From contig JARUPZ010000005.1 of assembly GCA_031213475.1 (NCBI GenBank), positions 4,069,732 to 4,133,731 on the forward strand: a DNA stretch of 64,000 nt, given 5' to 3'. How positions within the stretch are numbered: position 1 is the first letter of the stretch; every line of letters starts with the position of its first letter. The notes beneath the pieces were generated by a model. That model was not told the DNA's origin. It made no database searches and saw only the letters and a list, made by a program, of their open reading frames with translations. This document shows, one piece after another, positions 1 through 12,453 of the stretch. The DNA comes from Nereocystis luetkeana (taxonomy: Eukaryota > Sar > Phaeophyceae > Laminariales > Laminariaceae). The position numbers and the translations under genes were made by a program.

Positions 1-581
1 CCGCACGAACACGTCCCGCACAAAGAAACAAGACACACACCCCACCTGAACGCTTGCACTGCACTTAACTTAACTTACGAACAACTATATACATACTCGT
101 ACACAGCTCCCCAACCAAAACCCCCACAACGAACGAAATTGGGTCACGTTTTTTATGAGGTGACACTATTTATAGTTAGTGTGTAAAGGCGTCGGATGCC
201 CTATTATTATACATGCCATGCAGTCGAAGCCAGCCAGAAATCTCCGGGCCCCGTGACTAATAACAATGTGAAATCCCGTGCCCGCACAAACGCGTCCCGT
301 ACAAATAGTAATATCCCACTCCCGCGCCACGGAAAAGTGCAAAATCCCGTTCCCGGACACCACATCCCATACGCACATACCGGTACTTTTAGGACGCCAG
401 TCCCGTTTTGGGGGCAGACAAATTGGAATTTGAGTGAATTGCCCCCAAAACGGGACTTCATCAGTCCGAAAACGGTTTAGTCCCTGGATGACTGAGTCCC
501 GCGGGATATCGTCCCGGAGTCGAAAAGGAGCCCCGCGGGATATCGTCCCGGAGTCGAAAAGGAGCCCCGAGGAATACCCTG
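1..581 (-). mobile_element. hAT-like element, partial copy cut by window edge
   Basis: The right end reads CCCCGAGGAATACCCTG and stops at 581. It matches the inverted terminal repeat of the complete copy at 43938-45391, in opposite orientation. The body shares the same G/C-rich 'CGGGAACGGGAT'-type text and a stretch around 130-205 that is the reverse complement of about 44185-44245. A 34-bp unit is tandemly duplicated at 498-565. A smaller hairpin lies nested at 385-478. No transposase reading frame is visible, so it is probably non-autonomous. The other end lies left of the window. Confidence 0.7.
385..478. repeat. Short hairpin element (AGGAC...CCCGTTTTG arms)
   Basis: Left arm text around 389-417 (AGGAC, CCAGTCCCGTTTTGGGGGCA) is complemented by 440-473 (TGCCCCCAAAACGGGACT, then AGTCC). 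A related hairpin lies at 27812-27885, and half-copies are seen near 52256-52290 and 63210-63240. This is a small foldback family nested inside the hAT-like copy. Confidence 0.55.
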
Positions 582-948
582 CAAGATATGAATCCGGTAC
601 CCGGAACCCAGTTGGAATTTTCTCCTTAAAAAATAATATATACCTGGTACCAGGTACCTGGTAAATAATAAAGCGTTGCAAACGGGAACGGGAAACCCGT
701 AAAATGATGACCAACAATAGAAAGAGCCCCTTTTACGATACTTTGCGTTTCTTCCACATTTGAGATGCCGGCATCTCAAATCTCAAAATCTCAAACGATG
801 CACGGGACGAACGACAAAAATATTCAACAAGTGCGAGTTGCATTACATAACTCCACAGCACAGCACAGCACAGCACAACACAGCACAGCACGCACACCAT
901 TGCACAGTACGACGTAGCACACACCGCCACACCACCGCATAGTGTAGT
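582..948. other. Spacer with TACCWGGTA cluster and CAGCA repeat
   Basis: Three overlapping copies of TACC(A/T)GGTA occupy 641-663. A degenerate CAGCA/CACAG pentamer array lies at about 850-895. No coding signal is recognised. Confidence 0.5.
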
Positions 949-972
949 GTGTGCGCGAATACTACAGGTACG

Positions 973-1341
973 ATGTTCTCCCGAAAATCGAAGGCGAAGG
1001 CCCAAGCAGCAGCTGCAGCTGCAGCTGCAGCTGCTGCTACCGCTGCTGCTGCTGCTGCTGCTACCGACACCACGTCGTGTTCACCCGCAGCAGCAGGAGG
1101 AGGAGGAGGAGGAGGAGGAGGAGGAGGGGGAGGAGGAATACAGCGCGGAGATTCCGTCACGTCTAACAAAAAGAAGAGCACACGGCAGGGTTCGCAACGC
1201 CTTTCGACACCGCCAGAGGACCCACCAGGTACTTTGTCTTTTTTCGATGAACTCTACGAGCACTACGAGAGAGAGTGCGAGCTATGCCATCCTCCACAGA
1301 GGGCGAGTACGAGTACAGCAGGGGCTGTACTACTGCAGTAG
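973..1341 (+). CDS. Low-confidence Ala/Gly-rich reading frame
   Basis: The frame opens at ATG 973 and runs about 122 codons to a stop after 1338. It begins with a basic stretch (MFSRKSKAKAQ), then a poly-Ala run from GCT repeats and a poly-Gly run from GGA repeats. A more protein-like tail follows with acidic, aromatic and Cys residues (SFFDELYEHYERECELC). A possible donor CCACCAG|GTACTT lies at 1229, so the reading frame could be a first exon rather than a whole gene. No family is recognised, and the low-complexity runs could keep a frame open by chance. Treat it as hypothetical. Confidence 0.2.
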   Translation: MFSRKSKAKAQAAAAAAAAAAATAAAAAAATDTTSCSPAAAGGGGGGGGGGGGGGIQRGDSVTSNKKKSTRQGSQRLSTPPEDPPGTLSFFDELYEHYERECELCHPPQRASTSTAGAVLLQ

Positions 1342-2238
1342 TCTGTGCTGCTGTTCAGGAATACTCGCTTGTTGGCTGCACATCGAACGGTGCATTGCTT
1401 CGACAGGTTTAACCGAACCTAGACCCGTTTGGCTCCTGAATGCTATATATATATACCTGGTACTCATGAACGAGAGCCGTCGTGCGAGAAAATGGCTGCA
1501 CAGACCCGACTACTATTATTACAGGACTGCGGTAGAGGCCTCTTCAGATTTGAGACGGTCTTGGTGGGTTGGTGCTACTACAGCACAGCAGTACATAGCA
1601 GGGTACCAGGTATTTAATTTGTGATGCGAGGCTACCAGTAGCTGCCTCTCTGCGTCCAACACTTGGTTGGTACGTACGTTCGTCGCGTTGAAGAAGGGTT
1701 GGGAATATGGCCGACCACTCGAGCGAGCAAGAACGTTGCCTTTCTTGCGCTCCCCATGTCAAAGCAACGCTTTGTACGGTGTAGCAGTACTACGTGCCAA
1801 AGAAAGGTTGTGCCCAGGGGTAATGGTCCTGTCAAAGCAACGAAAAAAGTCAAGCTCAATCATGTGTGCACGTGTGAGAGGAACAGCACCGTTTAGCCTC
1901 ACTGCTGCACACGTAGGCCGTTTTATTGTTCCTTTTGTCCCTTTCCCTTGGAAGGCAAAAAAAGCTTCCTCCCTGGTATTATTGTTGTTCTCATCCCATT
2001 CAGTATCTTCGCACATCTTCTCTCTCTCCTTCCAACTCGTAACTCAGATCCGGGGTCACATAGCAGGCTCTTCTACCCCCTTCCCGCTACGGTACGTGCC
2101 TTCATTTTTATCGCGAGAAGATTTCAGCCTTTTCTTCCCTCGTCGACTCGCATCGAATTGGGCCTCTACCCACGCTGCAAGGCGCTCTCAACAATTGAAT
2201 CCTTTTTATTTTTATTTTTGCAAATAAAGTCAAAGTCC

Positions 2239-2310
2239 GACCCACCTGGGGCTCGAACCCAGGACTCAAACAAGTAGAATTCGAGGTTAACCACTTGAAC
2301 CACCGGGGCG
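2239..2310 (-). tRNA. tRNA-like sequence, probably degenerate or SINE head
   Basis: On the minus strand a clean T-arm (CTGGG-TTCGAGC-CCCAG, 2246-2262) carries a B-box-like GGTTCGAGCCC. A D-arm-like GGTT...AACC stem and a possible anticodon stem (CGAAT/GTTTG) lie upstream of it. The acceptor strands pair poorly, and the anticodon loop has C where U33 is expected. It is therefore more likely a tRNA pseudogene or tRNA-derived repeat than a working tRNA. Confidence 0.35.
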
Positions 2311-5300
2311 ACCGGCTATTACAGCAGCACGGCAACACTACCACCGCGGTACAGAAAATACACAGATACATGGCATAAATAACAAAGCCGCATCATACAG
2401 ATGTGCTGGATACGAGTAGAGAGCGGGTTCATCACCGTAGAGTGGTTCATGTGCAGCGGTCATACAGACCAGTGTATGTGACACGGTGTACGTGCGTTTG
2501 TTGTTCCCCTTTCACATCATGTGCGAAGTTGCCGGAAAGAAAACCCTCGGTGCTCGAGGACCCCAAGAAGAAGGTCCGAACTGGGGCCGGAAAAAAACAA
2601 TGAACAAAAAAAAGTTCTCGCGTTTCTGTACAGGACTGGTGGTGTACTGGCGTACTGGTGCACGTGTACTGGTGTGTCCCGGGCAAGAGTGGCACTACTG
2701 CTGTAACGCCAGTTCCTGCTATACCGCTGTTGTGTGATCCAGGTTTGTTTTTCGAGGCATCACGAATACCTAGGCAGACTTGCTCTCGATGCAAGGTCAT
2801 GCGGTATCATGTATCATGCGTGCTCGTACGAAGTCCGGATACATAAAAAGCGACATCGCGGACGTGCCGCGTGGTATCTGACTATACCTGGTACAAAAAA
2901 ACTACGAATTCGTACGCCCACGCCGTACTCGCACAACAATTCGGATTTTTGACTGAGCGAATACCGGCGCTACTCTGAAATTGAAGAGTCGGTTTTTGCT
3001 GTACTGCTGTCCTCCATTATCATACGGAGTATGTTTTTTTTTTACATTGATTGCCACCAAGAAGACGTGCTGTTGCTGTTTACCACGAAATCGAGACATA
3101 GGTAGTACCAGGTGAAAGGATCTTATTATGTACATACTCGAACGCGGGTATGTGTGATACGTATGCACGAGTACCTGGTATTTACTGGTGTACGTATGTA
3201 TGTGAGGTACCAGCTGGTAAAAGTACGAGGCACTTTTTCAACCAGGGTTTCTGGTTAATTCTGCTGCTGCTGCTGCTCATGTATTTGTGTACAGCACTCC
3301 GCACTGCTGCTGCTCAAGCATTTGTGTACAGCACTCCGCACTACCAGGTACTATGTATGAATATACAAGGACTTGCGGCTGGCGCTGTGCCCGGTCAGTA
3401 AAGCGTGCCCACAACACTTCGGCAGGCGTGTCTGGCAATGCATGCAGTGGGCGTTGGAAGGACGCTTAACTCCTTCCAACATATCTCTGGCACAACACTA
3501 TCGCTATGCGTATGGAGTTCAGAGTCAATGCGTTAGTAGTGTGTAGTGAAATATATTGTGAATAGGGGTACGTCCCTTCGTGCAACAACACCATCTTGCA
3601 AGATAGTTTTTTTTGTGTAATTATTATCGTGCACATCGCCCCCAAACCCAAGCCGACCCCAAACAACCCCGCAAACCTGTCAATAACGTTCTCTTCTATT
3701 TTGTATTCTGTACTGAATGAACCTCGTACAACAGACAGAGTAGTACCGCTTCCCTCACGCGCTGATACTGCCGCGCGCACTATATTTCGTACTTGTTTGT
3801 TTTCACTCATCGAGATGTTTTTTGTTACAGCCTGTTTAGTTGACCACGCGCAGGATTTCAGGGGAGTGAGCTAATTTGACAACATTATCAATGTAAACAA
3901 TACCATATTACACGTGCATGAAGCGATGAGCGATGACCCGCCTCGTATCATCCTTTCATGTGATCAAACCGTACGTACCTGTAGCGGTACGTGATGAAAA
4001 GTGCAGTGAAGACCTCTCCGCCGTCGAAGTGCAGGCCTGAGACCGGAGAGAGCCCCATCAACTGAGAAAGTGTATTGGGCGAAAGCTTTTCGTGCCCAGA
4101 TCTTCAAGAAGGATACGCATAAAATATGCCAGGTATCATAAGAACGTTCCACGAGATAAAATAAATGCTTGGCTCTGGGCAGATATTGCGGGAAATTACT
4201 CATGCATGCGGTTCATATAACGTCTGACGTCAGCAGCCTGCTCAGGCGTTGAGACGTTGAGACAGGCACGTGCAGCCTGTCGAAGCATTGAAAGCAGGTT
4301 CGAGAGGTGATCGAAAGATCTTCTCCTTGTATTGTAAAATTATTAAATTCAGTATAAACTTTATTTAGTGTGCTCTGTAAAACCAATAACTCAAATATTC
4401 AGTCGCGAACAATGGATACACTGCTTCGTGCTGGGGGTATTTTATTTAGGTGCCATGCTTGCTTTCGCTCTTTGTTCGCTTCACCTGCACTACTGCGCTA
4501 CGCTACCGCGCTGCTCTGCGTGCGTGTGGCGTAGTGACGATCCACCGCGCACTTGGGTCGATGGGGAGATCAAAATACAACAAGGACCCAACCCGCATGA
4601 ATACCCTTGTGGAACTACCCTTATTTTGTTTGTTCTGTAGGGGACCCCTATACAGCCAGAGGAGCCACAGACTTACCTGGATGCCTACTGGGTGCGCATT
4701 TTTTTACAACTTCGAAGAGCTCAGCACACACGGCGAGAGTGGCATATCGCTCAGTCTGTCGCGAAGCAAATAAAACTATTAATCATAGGCATGCCTACAT
4801 GTTGTTCTAGGGGACCTCGCACCAGGTTTGGACCCACGCTGACGTATGCGTTTGCCATACGAAGCACTGCTACGGTAGTGGCAGTACGTTCCGCGGACGC
4901 GGAGATACACGAGTTGCACTGAGCTACAGAGGCAGATCATCACTGATCTACATACCTCTCGATCCGTTCATCCCATCCTCCAGCACACCCCCCGGATGCT
5001 TGGGTGTGTCTGATTGAGTTGAAGGGATTATTAACACGTCGGATGGGTCACGGATTTCTATTTCATGGTCTAGTTTTCTCAGGGCACATACATTCCTGAT
5101 CTGTACCGTATGATCTACCGATAATGATGCTCCAAATCATCCTTTTCCTTGGTGGGTGCACACGTTCAGCTGTAGGCAGCACACACGAGGAAATTATTAT
5201 GAATATTTAGCAACGCTATGAAACATGCTCTCTGTTGAGGGTTAGCTAGGGTATCTGTTTTTCCCGTCTGTATTCAAGTACCAGGTATGTATGCATCGAC

Positions 5301-5379
5301 AGCGAAATGCAGATTTCACGACCCACATCCAATCGATTGCGATGCGCCCGGCGTCAGAGGAACGGACTAGATACAGAGA

Positions 5380-5705
5380 ACATTATCGCACCAGTCTCGT
5401 CTCAACCCGTCAGTTGGGCGAGAGCTCTGCTAGGCTGGCCTATTTGAACTATATAGCCTGAGGATGTGGTGTGTGGGAAGCTTGTAGCCTAACGCCGTTA
5501 ATTATGGAGATCTAACTTGTCTATTATTAGCAGCCCGTGTTGCCGGGACGGAAGCCGTGCAATCTGCGTGATCTAGCACACGTTTCCCGGGTTGGATCTG
5601 CATTTTACAGACCATGCACACCGAACATACACGTCCTGCACAACATCTCATTACACGGTAACTTAGGATCTACAGTAGATGATCTACCGTAGATCGTATT
5701 TTGTC
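5380..5705. repeat. GATCTA-rich dispersed repeat, copy 1
   Basis: The text contains recurring pieces 'GTGATCTAGCACACGTTTCCCGGGTTGGATCTG', 'CCTGCACAACATCTC' and 'GATCTAC.GTAGATC' (each described in part). Related text appears at about 12885-12930, 20695-20775, 29935-30180, 43375-43640, 48830-49020 and 62440-62710. Only copies at 43375-43640 and here look long. No coding capacity or terminal repeats were identified. Confidence 0.5.
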
Positions 5706-5743
5706 CGATGCGTAGAATTGCTGCGCGCGAACGCGTTGTAACA

Positions 5744-7497
5744 ATGTTCCCGACCGAACCTTGCACTGCTGTAGGTGCTGGTGGGAAGCAGCCAAGCCGG
5801 ACATCGAAAGCGGCGAAATCGGGCCAGGCTATGGTCATGTGGGCCGGAGGAGAAGCCGCCGCAACTGGCGTTTCCACAGCTCTCGTCGCTGTGGGAGTAT
5901 CGTCCGTCGTTGCTCCGGTGGTGGCAGTCATCGTGCTGGTCGGCCACGTCATTATTAAAGGAACCGCGCTCGCCGTAAACAAGAGGCTTCAGGTTAGTGG
6001 TGGTCTTCAACAAAAGATATCAACACTTATTATAGTTGATCAATTTTGGAGGTTAGCTCTACAAATAGCCATAAAAAATCATCGAGGGCCGTGGTTGTTT
6101 GATAGGTTCATCTGTTTTTTAGACTGATACCACGGTAGTTGAGGTTGCACTTTTTGGCTAACACTTTCTGATCGGTTGGGCTCCTCAAGTGAGCTACTAC
6201 TATTAATATACCGGTTAGTATAACATTTTTACCATTCTATTGCTTTGAACTGGGGCAGAGAAATGTTTTGGTCGGGTTGCGCGAACAAACCTGTTGACAG
6301 TCACGTCCGGGGTGAGGTATTGAACTCCTCATGTGAGGGCAATACAAAATAAGGCAGCGTCCCTACCGTGCCATTGGTATAGGTTTCAGTATGCCGAACT
6401 AAACACAACTAAACAAGCGTGTATTCTAAACTCCCTACTATAACTGATTACGTGTCTTTTAGCGTTCAAGACAATGTATGGATTTTGATGTGCCCATACT
6501 TGAAAGCGCCATCCAGACATATATGGTTATATTATTAACGGTACATTACACTTGATGCCACGAATACCAAATAGGCAAACAGCCGTGACTGATTCATCAT
6601 CGAGTCTTCAATCTCAGTGGTTGATGAATCCAACTTGAATTTATGTATCAATCTCGATCAACCATCCATCAATCTCAACCATACAGGACCAGATCTCATG
6701 CACACGTTTCGATGGGTTTCCGTTGTATTGTGAGGCATTTTGTTGGCGCGTACGTTCGTACATTACCGATATCCTGGAATCCTGTCACCTCCCTCAGCCA
6801 GGAGAGATATACTGTACGGACCAATGTACTACCAGTAAATACTGGTCGACTACCGAACCCTATATATGCTATCTCAATCCATCAATCAATCAATCTCAAT
6901 CTCTCAAGCTCAACTTGGTCTTTTTGCTGACTACCAACACGAATTCAGGTCCGCACCGATCAAAAAGCGCACTTTGAAGACTTGAGTCTCACGGAGGCTC
7001 GAACGTCGGACCACTTTACAATCTTCATCACCGGCACCGGAGCACCCGGCGAGTGCAGCGCGTACGTGTCATCGACGGATTACCACTCCCACGCTCCGGT
7101 CAGCACGGGCGCACTAAACGGCATCTCCAAGCTGATCAGCGGCAGTGGCAAGTGCAACGTGAGGGATATGGGTGGCTTCACCGAGAATCTCCCCACCCCG
7201 TTCAACGTGCGCATCAGCATGCCGGACGTGATCGCGCTGATGAGGCAGTCGTGGACGTACGAGAGATTCTGTAAAACGAAATGTGGAAGTATGACCATCG
7301 TCGTGCTCCGCTCGCAGAATAGCAAGACGAAGCTGCGCGTGGCGTGGGATAACTCTGGAAGCCCAGACTGCTGCAAAGCTAAGGTGTACACCGTGGAGGA
7401 ATGGAAGAAGACGCCGTTCGCCGGGAAGACGACGACAATGCCCGAGAAGGTCGCCGACGTGGACATGGCTCTCGATAGGACCCTCGTCTTCGAGTAG
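5744..7497 (+). CDS. Two-exon gene for an unrecognised protein with a hydrophobic segment
   Basis: Exon 1 is 5744-5992 and exon 2 is 6949-7497. The intron has donor CTTCAG|GTTAGT and acceptor GAATTCAG|GTCCGC, phase 0, 956 bp. The product is 265 residues. Start 5744 (acaATGttc, A at -3) is preferred over ATG 5708, which has a poor context. Residues about 45-73 form an Ala/Val-rich hydrophobic stretch (VSTALVAVGVSSVVAPVVAV onward), long enough for a membrane helix but not at the extreme N-terminus. The second exon is polar and protein-like with several Cys (ECSAY, KCNV, FCKTKCG, DCCKAK), suggesting disulfides or metal binding if it faces outside. Codon use and a GC-rich exon 2 contrast with the AT-richer intron, which supports real coding. 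No family is recognised. Confidence 0.6.
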
Positions 7498-10074
7498 CTT
7501 GTAGCTTGCGATAGCCCCGTGAATGCAGAGGCTTGCTGAGTGCAAGGGGATTTCCTGGGTAGGAGGTGATCACCCATGGTGTCCGTCCCTGTAACATACG
7601 ATGGGATGGGACCCCCCCGCCCCCCCCCCCGAAGGAAGCCGTCCCCCCCGGACACCCCGCTGTATCCCTCTAAATTGACAACTCTTGGGAGTACACGACG
7701 GGATTCCCCGTTTGGGGCCGACTGAACCGGCGGAACAGGGTGTCCTTTGGGGGAGGGGGGGAGGTCCCTTTCCGGGGACGGGGGTCTCATCACATGCCGT
7801 AGGCGCTACAGTGTCGCTATCTCTCTCGGTATTCGGTTCATCTTTCATTTTCCCAGAAGCAGCCACAGTGCTTTCGGCTGCGCTTTAAGCATGAGAGCGG
7901 GCACTTGTCTGAGGTGTTCCCCGAACATGATGTGTTTGGATGTTTACCGTCCTCGACGGGGGCGGTGATTACTGTAGGTGTTGAGGGCTATTTGGTTTCC
8001 ACGAAGTTAAACGCTGTGTGTTTTATTAAGTTCTAGGTTCAGGACCAAGTTTCATTTGAAGCTGTTGTGCAAAACGTTTGTGGAGAGGCTGTCGTCCTAG
8101 TCGGCCTTGAACGCAGAAGATCGCATGCCGGCAACGTACCCCCCACGGTTTGGGCTCGGTTTATAAAGAAAAGAAACATAAGTTTTGCTCGTGGACGGGG
8201 TTGTATTTTTTGTACCACGACCTGTTGGCGTGGTTTGGTGCTGTGGTGATATTTTAATATTTTACGGTTTGATGGCTCTATGGGAGTATCCCAACAGCGG
8301 CTACTCGTAGTTTGGATCGTTGCTAGTTTATCCGTCGGAAAGCCAAAACTCTGATGCGCGAGGTGGTCTAAGTTGATAATATATCAATACTATATGTTGG
8401 ATGTGTAGACTTACGTCATGCTTGCGGGCGTAGCATCTTTGGCGTGGTGATAGCTGTCTGGTATACCAAAGGGAGGGGACCCTGTGACGAGCGAGTTTTC
8501 GATGCAGTCAGTGACTGCAGCCTTGATGGCTTTGTATAGCTACGCACATACCGGGTATGCGTAAGAGGGAATTGACAATCGGAGCGTTCGATGCATTCAG
8601 TGACTGCAGCCATAATCACTTGATGAGCAACAGCGCGAGCGTAGGCGTTACATACAATATGACTCCATACGCAATGCGCCTATCCGTGCGTTGAGCACAC
8701 CAGCTTCGTGTATATCATCGTATAACTGATATGTATGAATTATGTAGGCGATGTCCTTACTATTAATAAGTGTATTTTAATATTGAGGATGATAAGGGGA
8801 CCATCAACACCACCTCTGGATGCTCCTGGGCAGTATGGCACCACATGACACCAGATGTACGTGCCGTCGCGTACGATCACCGTGCGTTGTGGACTTGAAA
8901 ATGTATATTGTGCCAGGTAGTAACGGCGAAGGAATGAGAGCTTTACTTTTGGTTTGAAGGTAGGGAGGGAACAGTGCGTGCAAAAAGCAACCCGCTACCT
9001 CGTCGTCACGATCAATCCCACGGTGACAGTATGGGTTAGTTTGAAAAGCTTAGCGTACGATGAAGGCAGAGTTGAGGCGGATAGCAGGTGCTCAAGCCGC
9101 GTGAGATTTGGGGTAGAGTTGAATTGTTTGAAGATCCTAAAGCCGCGCGTGGTGTTGGGTATATAGAGTTGAACTGATTGGTCCTGAAGCCGTGTGTAAT
9201 GTCGGGTAGAGTGGAATGGGCTGCAAGCTCAAAACCGTGTGCGATGTCGGGAACTGGAACAGTGCAATCAAGACATACCAGGTACCCGGTATCAAAGCTA
9301 TTAACGCGTGCTCGTAGTAATGGCCACGGAGCGTTCTTCATTATGGTATGTGACATTCTTTGAGGGCATATTTCGACGGTCCACGCCAAGATCATGGACA
9401 GATTTATTGTCTGCTCAAGCGCAGATGTACTTATTCTGGTCATCAGCACATCGTCCGTCCTGCGTAGGGCGCCGCGCCAAGAAACGACGCAAACCACGTC
9501 GATCCCTAAGAAAAACACACCTCGGGGCGGTAGGTAGAGTAGACGACTTCGTTTTTGTTGCACTCCATGGTGTACCTCAAGGGTGATGTCCCCACTGCCC
9601 ACTCCGGGAGACAGATTGAATATGGGAAGCCTAAGTCACCGGGGGAACGTATTCGCCGTTGCCAGGTATTGCCTACTTCGCGCATCCGTGTCTTGAAATC
9701 CCAACATACGCCAAGGAAATAAGGCCTTCAATGTAATGTGGTCAATGCCCGGGGTGCTGCATTTTTCATGGCTGGCGTCATTGGTTGCCACTGGTGTTGT
9801 CCTGCCATGGGAATTCGATGGCATCTTATAATATATGCCACAGGATTCGCGTGGCCTGTTTGATGTTTGCTGTTGGACCTCGGTGTCATATCCGTGTGTG
9901 CGGAGGCAGGCTCAACAGGCTGGAGAAAGAGGCACCTTGGTTGCGCTTTCCCGTCGAAGCACTTGGAAACGCTTTCTTCGTCTCGCGGCTACAAACGAGT
10001 GTGCGTCAAAAATGCTCCATCGGTCGCCAATTTCGGTTGCTTCTTTCTGCCCGCTGACGCATTCTATTGCTATT
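7498..10074. other. Intergenic stretch with short repeats
   Basis: Poly(C)-rich text lies at 7605-7650. A diverged duplication around TGCA(G/T)TCAGTGACTGCAGCC occurs at about 8501-8530 and 8592-8612. A diverged tandem array of roughly 45-50-bp units (AAGCCG.GTG...GGGTAGAGTTGAA) lies at about 9090-9260, and a TACCWGGTA site at 9276. No gene is supported. Confidence 0.45.
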
Positions 10075-12453
10075 GATCGAGAGCGTACATATCATGAGGT
10101 CTAGGGTCAGGATGAGGCAAGCAGCTCAGGCATGAGCCTATTCGAAGGATCACCGTTTACAGTCCGCATCAGGTAGAGCAGGATTACAACGCATACCTTC
10201 AATATGCAAATAATCATGAATAACAAGACCAGCCTCAAGTCTGGTCATGATCCAACTGAGTCGAGACGTGCGCTCTCAAGTGTCCCAGAGGAGCAGAGCG
10301 TGCTTCTGACGCTAGGGAGAAGGCCCCCCAGGTATATAGATGGTAAACTGACTGCTTTGTGCCTCAGGTGGAGAACGATGACCTTGGTAACATGTAGGAC
10401 CGCCAAAGGAGTGGCAATCCACAAATTGGGGAGGGGCCGTAAATGATGCGGCCCCTGCTGATGCAAAAACGCGAGTCGCCGTAATTCCTGAAACGGTCCA
10501 AAACCATGACATCCCCCCTAGTAAAACGCTAATAACTGAGCAATAAACTATAGTAATCTCCGACTATAACCGAGGGTAAGGAACTGCAATACTCGGTCTA
10601 CAAAAATAATGATCTCGGGGATAGATAGGCAAGAACAAACCGAAAACGCAGGGGCCATCAGCGGGAATCCCCGATAAAAACCCTCACCCCCGCCTTTTCA
10701 CTGCGAGTTTGGATGCCTGGCCAATATTCAATGGTGTATACTCGTAGTGATCCTATTAATACCACACTTTTTCAGTGACGAATAAGCGCAGCACTCTAAC
10801 GCTTAGGCTTAAATCGCCATTTCGGTGTTCTCAGAACGGATCAAAAGTCAATACCCGTGGGGTTTGAGTCCCCCAAATCGAATGAAAATATACGAGGAGG
10901 TCGAATCATCAATACAAGTTCACCCACTATCAGGCACGGAAGAGGAAACCCCCATACGAAAATAACCAACTGATCTACGCCAGACTGACTGACTGTTACA
11001 AGCAGGAATCACTCAATCTCTCACGAAAACACATACCTTTGAACAGAACCAGGGATATTCACGTCCTCGGCGAAAACTCATTATCGCTTCAGGTCTGGAA
11101 CTGCTCCTCACTCAATTACGAAATTGGCACCCCACCATGCACGGAAGAGGACGGCTCCTCTCAACCCGCACAAACATTTACGCAATCACATCATACACCC
11201 AGCACCCCACAACTACCACCAGGCACGGAAGAGTACGCCTCCTCGCAACCCAAACACACAAACATTCACACAGGTTAGGTACAACACACGTCTACTAATA
11301 GCACCCCACAAGTCTATACCTAACTGTTCCACGACAAAACGACTAGCTGTTGCGAGCAGGACCCCCACCGTTTCATACAAAAACACAACACAACGAAGGG
11401 CAGGAGTAGAAGATCTTCGCCTCCTCGGCGAACGCTTAATATCGCTCCAGGTCTGCGACTGCTCCGTACTGCGGCTGGTCAGCTCCTTCCAGTTTTGGTC
11501 GTTGGGCGGTACCTGGTACGATCAAGGCATCGGAGCGAGAGAGCTGCGCACGGGCACAAGCGAGCGGTGGACGGATAACACACCGGAGCGAAAGAACGCA
11601 CGGCGCCGGAGCGAGAGAGCGGTGCAGCGTGCGGCGAACGGGCAAGACACCTCGCACATTTTCGGAGCGAGGGAACGGCGCAGTGAGCGGCGGACGGGCA
11701 AGACACCGGAGCAAGGCAACGCACGGCGTCGAAGCGAGGGAGTGGTGCACGGGCAAGGCTTCGGTTCAAGGGAGCGGCGCACGGGCAAGACATCGGAGCA
11801 AGGGAGCGGCGTACAGGCAGGCGCGGTACAGAGGGAACGGTACACGGGAAAGCGAGGGAATGGCGTACGACAGGAAGAGAGGGAACGGAGCACGGGAAAT
11901 CGAGGGAACGGAGTACCGGCAAACGAGACAGAGAGGAACCGTCGCACGGGGAAGCGAGGAAGCAGTCCACTGGGCTTGGTGCTCGCTATTCGCTTCAGCT
12001 CTTCAACTGCTCCATCCCGCGGCGGGTCAGCTCTTCTTCCCTGTTTAAGTCGCTGCAGCGTACTCGCCAGTAGCGGTCTCTGGAATCGTATACCTGATTC
12101 TGCGGTCTGAGATCGCCATCAAAGTCCATAGAACGACATTTTAGGTCATCGCTTTCGACCTGAGGCACAAAGCAGTCAGTTTACCATCTATATGCCTGGG
12201 GGACCTTCTCCCTAGCATTAGAAGCACGCTCTATCCCTCTGGGACATGTGCGAGTGCACGTCTCGACTCGGTTGGATCATGGCCAGACTTGAGCTTGGTC
12301 TTGTCATTCATGATTATTTGCATATTGAAGGTATGTGTTGTAATCCTGCTCTACCTGATGCGGACTGTAAACGGTGATCCTTCGAATAGGCTCATTCCCG
12401 AGCTGCTTGCCTCATCTTGACCCTAGACCTCATGATATGTACGCTCCCGATCC
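10075..12453. mobile_element. 2.4-kb element with ~310-bp terminal inverted repeats
   Basis: The left arm 10075-10385 and right arm 12144-12453 are diverged reverse complements. The shared text runs from GAGCGTACATATCATGAGGT at the outer ends, through 'CAGGTAGAGCAGGATTACAA', to 'GCCTCAGGT' at the inner ends. The interior (about 1.75 kb) has no transposase motif. It instead holds a degenerate array of GAGCGAGGGAACGGCGCACG-type units at about 11530-11960, which keeps a long but low-complexity frame open (11124-12110). Long arms and a non-coding interior resemble a Mutator-like or foldback non-autonomous DNA transposon. Target duplications were not identified with confidence. Confidence 0.65.
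11530..11965. repeat. Degenerate ~35-bp tandem array inside the TIR element
   Basis: Units share 'GGAGCGAGGGA(A/G)CGG' and 'GCACGGGCAAGACA'. At least ten irregular units are visible. The array is GC-rich compared with the flanking element. Confidence 0.6.

Larger units (their letters stand above)
1342..5743. other. Intergenic stretch, no recognisable gene
   Basis: TACCWGGTA sites lie at 1454, 1604, 2885, 3172, 3342 and 5279, and a tRNA-like segment at about 2239-2310. A GCT run is at about 3261-3280. At 5380-5700 there is a GATCTA-rich dispersed repeat that recurs elsewhere in the window. Open frames here are short and not protein-like. Confidence 0.5.

Noticed and set aside
11124..12110. 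328-codon plus-strand frame, among the longest in the window
   Set aside because: It runs through the degenerate minisatellite of the TIR element, has a biased repetitive composition and shows no domain.
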